9,138 nt of DNA from Lentisphaeria bacterium (GCA_024405235.1 JAKSPA010000055.1:1-9138); one strand, 5' to 3'. Shown: positions 1 through 6,991, numbered from the stretch's first letter. Notes: generated from the letters alone by a model not told the origin. Made by a program: numbers and translations.

Positions 1-1629
1 ATCGGCCATAGGAACAAGCATTGGAACGATGTTGATGCCAATGCCTTCGGGATCTGCCTTCTTGATTTCGCGGGGCAGGATTTCGGTAAGGACGTCCTTC
101 AGTTTTTCGTTGTCAATGACAAGATTCTGGATGACGATGTCGTCAAGGCGCTTGTTGATGCCCTGGATGTCATCGTTCTTGCGGATGGTCTGAGAGGAAG
201 CGCTGTCGGCGGAACCAGCCATAAGGGGAGTGACAGGGTCAGACCACTTCCAGCGGACTTCAGCCATGCGGTCTTTGATGATGGTTTCGAGCTTTTCGTT
301 TGCTGCGGAAGCCATGGTTTCGTCGATCTTCGCGAGGGCGCGGATTGCGGCCAGGCAATAAGGATCTTCGACGAGAGCCTGCTCGAAGCATTCGCGAGCC
401 TGAGCATAGCGGCCATTCTGCAGATAGACCTGTCCCTGTTTCAGAGCGAGGCGGACATTGAGATCATGTTCCGCGAGGTCTGGGATAAGATTGTTGACGG
501 AAGAGAGGGAACGGATGGTGGTCTCTTCACGAACACCCTGCAGGACGACGACTTCCTTCTTCATGCGATCTTCCGCGAGTGGAGGAATCACATAGTCGGA
601 CTTTGCGCAGTTCTCGGCCAGCTTCAATTCGATGTCGTAGTGATCGTTGAGATCGAGTTCGTCAGCAAACTGAAGGTCTTCCTCAAGAGCCATGGAGTCT
701 TCTTCCATATTCTCTTTCTTGAAGGCGATATTGAGTTCACGAATTGCTGCGCTGAGGTAATTGCGGCCCTGGTCGGGATTCTTCTGGCCCATGAGGGAGA
801 AGATTTCAGCCAGTCTGGACTGAATCTGGACGCGCAAAACAGCTGCCTTGCGGAGATTGTCTTCTGCCTTTTCGTTGGCGAAGACTCCGTCGGAGTACTG
901 TCCAATCAGAACTTCGGTAGCGGCGAGCAGATTGTCCTGAGCTTCGAACGCAGCCTTCTTGGCCAGTTCGAGATTGCCTTCGCTATAGACAGCCGCCGAG
1001 GAGTAGTAGCGTTCGGTCGCTTCAGCCAGTTTTGCCTCTGCATCACTGATGTCTGCGTCGGATTTCTGGATTTCGGCTTCCTTCTTAAGAGCAGCGGTCA
1101 AAGAAGTGTATTCGCCACGTTTGGCATCAATGTTTGCCTGAGTGTCGTTGAGCTTTTTGGACAGCGTTTCGATTGTCGCGAAGCGTTCGTCACCATCAGC
1201 GTTTCTATTCTGGAGGATTCCGAGAATGTTGCCGATATCGCTGGTCAGTGTATTGAGATAGACGTGCGATTCTTCTTTGCCGATGTCAAGAAGTCTTGCG
1301 ACTTCTGCGGTGTTCTTGTCGGCGAGTGCATTCTCAATTTCGCCCAAGCGGTTTTCGATCAGACCGAACTTGCTGTCGATACGCTCGAACAGTGAAGTGC
1401 TGGTCTGGTTGTTGAGCCACTGGCTGTACTTGATGATTCCACTTTCGAATTTTTCGTCACCTTCTAGATTTTTCGCCGCCATTTCGTCACGCACAAGCGC
1501 GGCTTCCTGGTTTTGGATGTCGGCATCTTGTGCACTCATAGAGAATGGCACAGCAGCAATCAGGAAGATTGCACCAAGGAGAGCTCGCAGGGAACTCGTT
1601 ACTTCAAGGTTTTTCTTTTGCTTAGTCAT
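1..1629 (-). CDS. Secretin (PilQ/GspD type, Amuc_1098-like), N-terminal part; runs off the left edge
   Basis: The gene would form the outer-membrane ring of the pilus or secretion apparatus; only its N-terminal 543 codons are visible, with the reading frame open to base 1. A basic N-terminus (MTKQKK) and hydrophobic core (about residues 15-30) precede a likely signal-peptidase site near SMSA-QD (about 33). Residues 80-215 are Glu/Lys/Ala-rich and probably helical or coiled coil. A clear TPR sits at about 393-430 (GQVYLQNGRYAQARECFEQA). Residues 491-543 start an STN/N0-type secretin domain (RLDDIVIQNLVIDNEKLKDV). The C-terminal pore domain lies outside the window, so the secretin call rests on the N0-like segment, the TPR and last position in a pilMNOP-like cluster. 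The ATG at 1629 gives a good signal peptide, and an in-frame TGA lies 21 bases before it; no Shine-Dalgarno sequence is visible. TPR-bearing secretins are known in PVC bacteria. Fairly sure of the family. Confidence 0.8.
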   Translation of the reverse strand, partial: MTKQKKNLEVTSSLRALLGAIFLIAAVPFSMSAQDADIQNQEAALVRDEMAAKNLEGDEKFESGIIKYSQWLNNQTSTSLFERIDSKFGLIENRLGEIENALADKNTAEVARLLDIGKEESHVYLNTLTSDIGNILGILQNRNADGDERFATIETLSKKLNDTQANIDAKRGEYTSLTAALKKEAEIQKSDADISDAEAKLAEATERYYSSAAVYSEGNLELAKKAAFEAQDNLLAATEVLIGQYSDGVFANEKAEDNLRKAAVLRVQIQSRLAEIFSLMGQKNPDQGRNYLSAAIRELNIAFKKENMEEDSMALEEDLQFADELDLNDHYDIELKLAENCAKSDYVIPPLAEDRMKKEVVVLQGVREETTIRSLSSVNNLIPDLAEHDLNVRLALKQGQVYLQNGRYAQARECFEQALVEDPYCLAAIRALAKIDETMASAANEKLETIIKDRMAEVRWKWSDPVTPLMAGSADSASSQTIRKNDDIQGINKRLDDIVIQNLVIDNEKLKDVLTEILPREIKKADPEGIGINIVPMLVPMAD

Positions 1630-1739
1630 AGACTTGCATCTGGCTTCATCTCATTGATTTCTTAGATCAATTTTGATTTCGCCGCCTTTGGGTTGGGTTT
1701 GTTTGTACTAATTACTTATTCAAAAAATGGTCTAATGAT

Positions 1740-1769
1740 TGGAAACTGGTCATTGGCGACCAATTTCCA
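1740..1769 (-). promoter_or_regulatory. 12-bp hairpin in the gap before the secretin gene
   Basis: The arms at 1740-1751 and 1758-1769 pair over 12 positions around a 6-base loop. The only non-Watson-Crick position is a G.U pair in minus-strand RNA, but a C.A mismatch in plus-strand RNA, so the hairpin fits minus-strand transcription. A run of six T (minus strand, 1727-1722) follows 12 bases later, too far for a standard intrinsic terminator. It may be a partial terminator, a 3'-end stabiliser or a processing site that sets secretin level relative to the upstream genes. The rest of the 183-base gap (1630-1812) is AT-rich and otherwise shows only a short direct repeat next to the upstream stop codon. 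Confidence 0.5.
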
Positions 1770-1784
1770 TTGTGTTTTACGAAA

Positions 1785-1812
1785 TTTATCGCATTCCGGG
1801 CATTCCAGGCAT
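1785..1812 (-). repeat. Short direct repeat coding in-frame Met-Pro-Gly after the stop codon
   Basis: Directly after the TGA at 1815-1813 the minus strand reads, in the same frame, ATG CCT GGA ATG CCC GGA ATG CGA TAA. The unit GGAATGCC(T/C) is repeated. Read as protein this is MPGMPGMR followed by TAA, which continues the Gly/Met-rich composition of the preceding C-terminus (GNGFGMEG). It may be a former end of the gene left beyond a nonsense change, or chance spread of a short repeat. Confidence 0.4.
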
Positions 1813-3333
1813 TCAGCCTTCCATGCCGAAGCCATTGCCTCCGCGTGCGGAAGTCTGCGGCATGTAGTCATGATTGGGTTCGTCATCAGCTGTGCCAAGC
1901 GGCTGGAAATAGGGAACAGTGTCAAGATGCTGGATTTCAATTGGCTCGCCCTTAGGAGTGCCGAACTGATCCACAAGCTGCTGGACGCGAATGATGGGTT
2001 TTGCGCCTTCGGCTACCGGCGGGACGATTTCGAGAAGCTGATAATATTCAATGATGTCCTTTGTCGTCTCGTCATCGAAATATTCCGCAGTTGATGTGGA
2101 AGAATAATCTCCACCCATTCCGAGGGAGGCGCCGCGGCTGGGTCTTGACGGAGACATGCCAGACATGCCGCCGTTTCCAGTCATTGAATTTCCGTAGGTC
2201 GGAGCAAGTTTAAGAGCGAAGATATCGCCAATGGTGACGTCGAAGACCTGCTGGAAATTGAAGGAATTGAAATTCTGTCCATCCATCATGTTTCCTGTCA
2301 TTCCCTGACCAGCCATCATGCCGTTACCCATGGTGCGTCGAAGCATCTCCTGCTGTTGCTGTTTGCGGATTTCGCGCGGATCACGAAGATCTGGTTCAGC
2401 CTCTTTCAGAAGAGTTTCGATATCGGTTTTTCTCTCTGGTCCTCTGAAAATGTGGTTTCCAAGGAATCGCAGAGTGATAGCATAGCTTTCTTCCTTGATT
2501 CTTTCTCCACCTGCGACGAGCGTGTATTTCTTGTTTCCGTTGGAAATCGTGACGCTCTGCATATCATCAGAGAATTCTGTGAGTGTATAACCCTTGAGTT
2601 TTGGAACAACGCCACCAAGCTTGACGTCTTGAGTTCTCGTGTCGCCGTCAACTCTGAATGATGCTTTCCAGTCTTTGGAATCTGAAGAACCATTCTGCTT
2701 GATTCTGTTCAGAGTAAGCGGGAATTCGTTTTGGGAAGCTTTTTCAACGCGCAGCAGATATGCGAGGGCAGGGCGAGACTTCTCGTTGTCGAGTTCGGTT
2801 CCTGCGCGATATTCTTCAAGGTTTGTGAATCCGTCTCCATCAAAATCTTCCATCGCATCAAAGCGATAGCGATAGTGAAGGAATGTCGTATCCTTTTCGA
2901 AGAGATCCGGAATGCCATCCATGTCAAGATCGTCGGTGTCCAGAGTTTCCGGACCAACGACTTCCTGAGGAGTTTTGCACCATGGGCAGACATCGGTATT
3001 GAAGGGCAGGATGTATCCGCAGTCGCGTTTTTTGCAGACTACGAACTTTCCGCCTTCGAGCAGACCGCTCTTTTGAAGGCCGTTGGGGGATGTCAGCAGG
3101 CTGACTTGCGTCATTCGTCCGCTAAGCAACGAGTCCAGCGATTCAAAACTCTCTGTGTTCAATTCCTCCACAAGGTTGTCGCTTTTCACGATACCTTGCA
3201 GTTCGTTGGGAATGTTTTTACTGGCGTCCTGAGACTTGGCCTGGCTTTGGGAAACGACATGAAGACTCCAAAGCAGCAGAAGCAGGCAGACCACGAGAAT
3301 CAGCTTTTCGTAATGTCGAATGAGGAAGTCCAC
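1813..3333 (-). CDS. Membrane-anchored zinc-ribbon and calcium-loop protein in the PilP position (Amuc_1099-like by position)
   Basis: A 506-residue protein probably anchored in the inner membrane with its bulk in the periplasm. Residues 10-27 form a single membrane segment. A four-cysteine zinc-ribbon-like site follows (C100, C105, C116, C119). Two EF-hand/thrombospondin-type-3-like loops come next, at D135-L-D137-M-D139-G with D143 and E146, and at D163-F-D165-G-D167-G with N171 and E174. Residues about 225-275 have a beta pattern (VKLGGVVPKLKGYTL, then KKYTLVAGG) resembling the PilP/GspC homology region, and 363-470 may be a second such domain. Met/Gly/Asn-rich linkers lie at 333-353 and 380-408. 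The start is GTG: GAAGGG lies 6 bases before it and the membrane segment follows directly. Position between PilO-like and secretin genes suggests a PilP- or GspC-like bridging role; this is inference. The tail is cut by TGA, after which eight in-frame codons keep the Met-Gly pattern. Confidence 0.75.
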   Translation of the reverse strand: MDFLIRHYEKLILVVCLLLLLWSLHVVSQSQAKSQDASKNIPNELQGIVKSDNLVEELNTESFESLDSLLSGRMTQVSLLTSPNGLQKSGLLEGGKFVVCKKRDCGYILPFNTDVCPWCKTPQEVVGPETLDTDDLDMDGIPDLFEKDTTFLHYRYRFDAMEDFDGDGFTNLEEYRAGTELDNEKSRPALAYLLRVEKASQNEFPLTLNRIKQNGSSDSKDWKASFRVDGDTRTQDVKLGGVVPKLKGYTLTEFSDDMQSVTISNGNKKYTLVAGGERIKEESYAITLRFLGNHIFRGPERKTDIETLLKEAEPDLRDPREIRKQQQQEMLRRTMGNGMMAGQGMTGNMMDGQNFNSFNFQQVFDVTIGDIFALKLAPTYGNSMTGNGGMSGMSPSRPSRGASLGMGGDYSSTSTAEYFDDETTKDIIEYYQLLEIVPPVAEGAKPIIRVQQLVDQFGTPKGEPIEIQHLDTVPYFQPLGTADDEPNHDYMPQTSARGGNGFGMEG

Positions 3334-3397
3334 TTTTTACCCTTCTCTGTTTGCTTGATATTCAAAAATGGTTACAACGGCAATGTCGATTTTTCGT

Positions 3398-4588
3398 TTA
3401 CTCCTCCGATGGAGTCTCTCCTTCGGTAGATTCACTTTCCTCTTCTGGAGGATTCATTTCAATCAGATCCAGAGTGAGTTCAACCGACAATGTGCGCGGT
3501 GTGCGGAATACCAGATTATCCTGGCGTTTTGGGTCTTCGTAATGAAGAAGGTTTTCATCGATGTTGAGCAGGCCGGCGATTCCGCCATCAAGACCATAGC
3601 CTGATGCACCTCTGCCGAGTCTTGTTGAACCAACACCGGAATCATCTTTTTTGCGTGATTTTCTTGACGAACCGCGCGTGCTCTTGGCATCCATTGCGCT
3701 ATCGTTTTTGCGCGAGGATCTGCGGTTTGCACGTGTCGAAGTGTCGTTTCTGTCGCTTCTGCTGAAACCATCTGTCACACCGCTTCGGCCGTTTAGCATT
3801 TCCGCTTTCTTGGCGTCGAGCATCTGTCGTCTGAGAAGCGCAACCTGTGTGAATTCCATCGCGGGCTGTTCGGCGCTGACTGCATCGAAGGAGATGTTTC
3901 TGATGATGAAAAGCATGTGTCTGTCATTCGTCAGATTGTTCAGCAGGGTCTGAACTGTCTTGGAGTCGCCTTCGAAGTCGATGACAACAGGAGTGATGGT
4001 GTGGTCGCCGTCTTCTTCCGGTGTCAGAGAACGTGGGAAGTCAAGTGCGTTGACGACTTTCACGCCAGCGCGTCCAAGATGCTGAACCATCATCTCATAG
4101 ATCATCAGCTGTCTGAAGATCGGTTTGAAATCTTCGGTGGAGAGTTCCTGGTCGCTGGAGTTGATTTCCGCGAGTTTCCCGCCGATTTCATCACCGAAAT
4201 CCATTTTATAGGTGACGAGAGCGGTATCCGTAAGCTGGCTGAGTCTTCTGTCGAGTTCTTCTGCTGCACGCGTTGCGTTTGGCGGAATCTGCGGCTCGAA
4301 GGAGAAACGCTGATAGAGTTCTTTCTTTAGCGAATTGTAGTGTCCGACCGCCAGATCTCTGTTCTGTTCGGCGATGAGGACGTTTTCCAATTCGCCGTTG
4401 GCTGCTTTGGTGACTCTCCATCCATCGTTGTTGAGGGTGGCGAACCACTGTCTCTGGGAGTCGAGATCTGCGACCGACTCCTTGTATTGTTTGCTTAGAT
4501 CAAGAGTCTTGATCAGCATGAGTGTCAGTGCTGCGAGAAAGATGACCGCGCAAAGCAGGATACCCCAATGTTTCTTGAGCAAGTTCAT
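3398..4588 (-). CDS. Amuc_1100-like PilO-fold inner-membrane/periplasmic protein
   Basis: A 396-residue bitopic protein: a short basic N-terminus, one membrane segment (about 9-26), a helical region at 30-125, then a PilO-like alpha/beta core. The core resembles what I recall of Amuc_1100 from Akkermansia muciniphila: a helix ending in LGRAGVKVVN (171-180), a strand TPVVIDFEGDSKTV (199-212), a helix LLNNLTNDRHMLF and a strand IIRNISFD (228-235). After a linker comes the last strand, LSVELTLDLIEMNP (367-380), and an acidic Pro/Glu tail, the same ending as in Amuc_1100. PilO proteins dimerise with PilN to align the machine across the periplasm, and the PilN domain is encoded just upstream. Residues about 275-330 are a Ser/Arg/Lys-rich low-complexity insertion, making it longer than Amuc_1100 (about 317 residues from memory). 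The start is 46 bases after the PilM-PilN stop; no Shine-Dalgarno sequence is visible. Confidence 0.8.
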   Translation of the reverse strand: MNLLKKHWGILLCAVIFLAALTLMLIKTLDLSKQYKESVADLDSQRQWFATLNNDGWRVTKAANGELENVLIAEQNRDLAVGHYNSLKKELYQRFSFEPQIPPNATRAAEELDRRLSQLTDTALVTYKMDFGDEIGGKLAEINSSDQELSTEDFKPIFRQLMIYEMMVQHLGRAGVKVVNALDFPRSLTPEEDGDHTITPVVIDFEGDSKTVQTLLNNLTNDRHMLFIIRNISFDAVSAEQPAMEFTQVALLRRQMLDAKKAEMLNGRSGVTDGFSRSDRNDTSTRANRRSSRKNDSAMDAKSTRGSSRKSRKKDDSGVGSTRLGRGASGYGLDGGIAGLLNIDENLLHYEDPKRQDNLVFRTPRTLSVELTLDLIEMNPPEEESESTEGETPSEE

Positions 4589-4634
4589 TTGTCGAAAAAG
4601 AAATTATGTCAGTTAATTAGGCATCCGTTAAGAA

Positions 4635-6710
4635 TTAATCAAGAGCGCCGCCCTTGCCGCCGCCCATGCCGCCCATGGCGCCGCCCATTCCACCCATTCT
4701 GCCGCCCATGCCGCCTTCGTTGTTCATGGCATCGCTCCATGGAACCGCTTCAAGTGGCAGATTGAATTTCAGCTGGATTTCAAAGTCCGAGCCATTTTCG
4801 AGCATTTCGCTCTTCTGGCGTGAAACAGTGGCAGTGAACTCTTCTTCATCGCTGAAGAGAGCGGATTTTTTGAGATTTCTGAGGAAGAGAAGATTTCCGG
4901 ACTGATCCAGATGAGCATCGTCCTTCTTCGCGACTTCCACTTCGTTTCCGTCGGCGTCGTATGCCGTTTCGGTTTCATCGCCTTCTTCATCGGCGCTCTT
5001 CTCAGGGACTTCGAACGGATAGACGGGCTCTGCGGCGAGCTGTGGATCACGGCCGACATTGTTTCCATAGAGACTGATGGTGTGAGCGATGATGGAAAGA
5101 CCGCCGATGGTGGTCGGAGAAGGCAATCCAGCGCCGCCCATCATACCATCCATTCCCATTCCGCCATCCATGGACATCATACCCATTTCCATGCCCATTC
5201 CGAACATATCGCCGCTCATTGCACCAGATTCTTCTTCGACGATGCTCGTCTTTTCAATCGGCATTACTTCGCCGAAGATGGGAGTGATGGAGTCGATCCA
5301 GACATTATCCGGTTTTGCGCGGAAGATTTCTTCGATGACGAGAGGCCATTTTGCTCTTTGCATAAGGAAAGTCTTGACCTCTTCGACTTGAGAGAGAGCG
5401 CCATCCGCTTCGCCGATGGCGGCTTTGATCTCATTGTATGCAGGTTCGAACTTGGCGCGTTCGGTTTTGTAGAGATCAAGCTGTTTGTTGGATTCGCCCA
5501 GACTGAATTTGAAACTCTCCTGGATGATGAAGAACATCACGAGAATTGCAACCATGGACGCCACGAAATACGGTTTCTTGTAGACGAGCGACTGCTGGTG
5601 AGCGATTTCCTTCGGCAGCAGGTTGATTTCGATAGGGCATGTGCTTGTATAGCGAAGCGCAAGACCGATAGTTTCCGAGAAAGTATGCGCGACTTCGGAG
5701 AGACGCTGTTTGTCGATGCTTGGATTGAGCATCATGCAGGTAAGCGGATTGAAATATTCCACTGGGAGACCGAATTTCTCTTCGAAGAACTGGTCGCAGT
5801 AGGTGAGAATCGTTGAACCGCCGGTCAGATAGATCTTGGTGATGTCTCCGCCATGCTGCTGTGCCTTGTAGATGGAGATTGAACGTGAGATTTCACCATA
5901 GAGACGACGCATGACGTTGCGGACGATTTTAGACACATCGCTGGTTGCCTCTGTGCCTGTTTCGTCATCGGTCTTTGCGACGAATCCGTGTCTGCGTTTC
6001 AGTTCCTCCGCCTCGGGCTGTCCGATGGAGAACTTACGTGCGATCTGCTGAGTGATAGTGTGTCCGGCGATTGGAATCGTTCTCGCGAAGAATCTGTTTC
6101 CTTCGAGGAAGAGGAGGTTTGTGGAGCGTCCGCCGATGGATACGATCATGACGCTGCCTTTTTCTCCAAGACCGTTTGCGCGTGCCGCGTTGTAGCATGC
6201 GACTGGAGCCACATCGACGAGGATAGGCAGAAGACCAACCTCTCTGACTGCGCCGATGAACTGTTCGACAATATCTTTCTTGACGACTACGGAGAGGACG
6301 TCAAGCGAATCCATCATACCCTCTTCGTTCTCGTTTCCTGCGATGAGCTGGAAATCAAGACTGATTTCGTCCTGCGCGAATGGGATGTTTCGCTTGGCTT
6401 CGAATTCCGCCAGCTGTCTAATCTGCTTGCGGTCGTTTTTGAAATTAGCAATCTGTCCGAAGCGGATCAGCGCTGTCTGTCCGGAAACGGAGAGAAGCGT
6501 TCTTCTCGTATGGATATCCGCTTCCAGAAGCATCTGCCTCAGGACGCCTTCAATGACGTTGATTCGGTTGTCATCGGAGAGTTCCTCTTCGTATTCGCGG
6601 TGTGCGAACGCAGTCATTTGGACGGCACCGTTTCCATCAATCTCGAATTCGCCGAGTTTGATGGCAGTCGCGCCTATGTCCACGGTTAGGAATCTTTCGT
6701 TTTTGGCCAT
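4635..6710 (-). CDS. pilM: PilM-PilN fusion: actin-like ATPase joined to pilus alignment protein
   Basis: A 691-residue fusion. Residues 1-355 are PilM, an actin/FtsA-like cytoplasmic protein: phosphate-1 motif VDIGATAIKLGEF (10-22), a second phosphate motif VSIGGRSTNLLF (190-201) and the adenosine motif IYLTGGSTIL (293-302). Residues 360-480 are PilN-like: INLLP (362-366), the short motif that binds the PilM groove when the two are separate proteins, then a membrane segment (381-397), a helical stretch (405-450) and the PilN signature around WPLVIEEIFRAKPDNVWIDS (455-474). A Met/Gly-rich tract (497-527) interrupts the periplasmic part, and a Gly/Met-rich tail (666-688) ends it. Residues 530-660 (SLYGNN, then LQLKFNLP-like strand FEIQLKFNLPL) probably complete the PilN fold. 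Ordinary PilM is about 350 residues and PilN about 200, so the sum fits a true fusion with extra linkers. First gene of the cluster; no Shine-Dalgarno sequence before the ATG. Confidence 0.88.
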   Translation of the reverse strand: MAKNERFLTVDIGATAIKLGEFEIDGNGAVQMTAFAHREYEEELSDDNRINVIEGVLRQMLLEADIHTRRTLLSVSGQTALIRFGQIANFKNDRKQIRQLAEFEAKRNIPFAQDEISLDFQLIAGNENEEGMMDSLDVLSVVVKKDIVEQFIGAVREVGLLPILVDVAPVACYNAARANGLGEKGSVMIVSIGGRSTNLLFLEGNRFFARTIPIAGHTITQQIARKFSIGQPEAEELKRRHGFVAKTDDETGTEATSDVSKIVRNVMRRLYGEISRSISIYKAQQHGGDITKIYLTGGSTILTYCDQFFEEKFGLPVEYFNPLTCMMLNPSIDKQRLSEVAHTFSETIGLALRYTSTCPIEINLLPKEIAHQQSLVYKKPYFVASMVAILVMFFIIQESFKFSLGESNKQLDLYKTERAKFEPAYNEIKAAIGEADGALSQVEEVKTFLMQRAKWPLVIEEIFRAKPDNVWIDSITPIFGEVMPIEKTSIVEEESGAMSGDMFGMGMEMGMMSMDGGMGMDGMMGGAGLPSPTTIGGLSIIAHTISLYGNNVGRDPQLAAEPVYPFEVPEKSADEEGDETETAYDADGNEVEVAKKDDAHLDQSGNLLFLRNLKKSALFSDEEEFTATVSRQKSEMLENGSDFEIQLKFNLPLEAVPWSDAMNNEGGMGGRMGGMGGAMGGMGGGKGGALD

Positions 6711-6719
6711 GTTTCTGGA

Positions 6720-6759
6720 ATTTTCGCGGAAAATCAGACATCAAAATCGCGTGATTTTG
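6720..6759. promoter_or_regulatory. Two adjacent inverted repeats in the pilM leader (possible operators)
   Basis: The first repeat, ATTTTC-GCG-GAAAAT (6720-6734), has perfect 6-bp arms around a 3-base centre. The second, CAAAATC-GCGT-GATTTTG (6742-6759), has perfect 7-bp arms around a 4-base centre. They lie 7 bases apart, share a GCG centre and AT-rich arms, and sit 10 to 49 bases before the pilM start codon and downstream of the candidate promoter. They could be paired binding sites for a repressor or small hairpins in the mRNA leader. No regulator gene is in the window. Confidence 0.4.
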
Positions 6760-6797
6760 GTGAAAGAAGTCCGATGAAGAATGTTGTTTAAACAGTA

Positions 6798-6834
6798 GTA
6801 TGCGCTAACATACTTTTTTTTTCGCGCAATTCAA
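6798..6834 (-). promoter_or_regulatory. Candidate promoter for the pil cluster
   Basis: On the minus strand TTGAAT (6834-6829) and TATGTT (6812-6807) are separated by 16 bases, each matching the sigma-70 boxes TTGACA and TATAAT at four of six positions. The spacer contains a run of nine A. The -10 region overlaps an inverted repeat GTATG/CATAC (6798-6802 and 6809-6813). Transcription would start near 6800, giving a leader of about 90 bases that contains the two inverted repeats before pilM. Sigma-factor preferences in this lineage are uncertain, so this is tentative. Confidence 0.35.
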
Positions 6835-6846
6835 GTTAAAAGAGCG

Positions 6847-6876
6847 AAAAAAATCGCCCAAAAGGCATTTTTTTTT
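6847..6876 (-). terminator. Candidate intrinsic terminator of guaB
   Basis: In minus-strand RNA a run of A (6876-6868) and U, GCC, a UUUUG loop, GGC, then GA and seven U (6853-6847) can fold into a hairpin with three G-C pairs extended by A-U pairs and one bulged G. The U-run completes a terminator-like element about 180 bases past the guaB stop codon. Its symmetry means it could also act on the plus strand. The GC stem is short, so efficiency is doubtful. Confidence 0.45.
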
Positions 6877-6912
6877 GATTTTTTTTGATTTTTCTCCCTT
6901 TTTCTCATTTTT
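6868..6912. other. Phased T-tracts, probably intrinsically curved DNA
   Basis: Five T-runs of 9, 8, 5, 5 and 5 bases lie at 6868-6876, 6879-6886, 6889-6893, 6899-6903 and 6908-6912. Their centres are spaced about 8 to 11 bases apart, close to one helical turn, the arrangement known to bend DNA. The tract lies about 35 to 80 bases upstream of the candidate pil promoter -35 box, a position where bent DNA or nucleoid proteins often modulate promoters. Confidence 0.45.
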
Positions 6913-6991
6913 GAGAAGAAAAAAGAAGAATTGAAAAGCATCAATTGAATGTCTTTTGTTTTTTGAGATTGGCGAGTTGTGTCGTCAGGCG

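Noticed and set aside
466..1395. A 309-codon open frame on the plus strand opposite the secretin N-terminus
   Set aside because: Antisense to a frame with a signal peptide, TPR and secretin-like domain; the product looks like shadow translation, rich in Phe, Val and Cys, with no family match.
1813..1815. TGA read as an amino acid (alternative genetic code)
   Set aside because: guaB and the ATPase gene also end with TGA at the expected family C-termini, so TGA works as a stop here.
4654..4730. DNA repeat array (tandem GCCGCCCATGCC-like units)
   Set aside because: This is the coding sequence of the Gly/Met-rich C-terminal tail of the PilM-PilN protein; units are irregular and in frame, so it is protein low complexity and not a separate repeat element.
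4911..5816. A 301-codon plus-strand open frame opposite the PilM-PilN gene
   Set aside because: It opposes strong PilN and PilM motifs, and its His-rich stretch is only the complement of Met/Gly codons.
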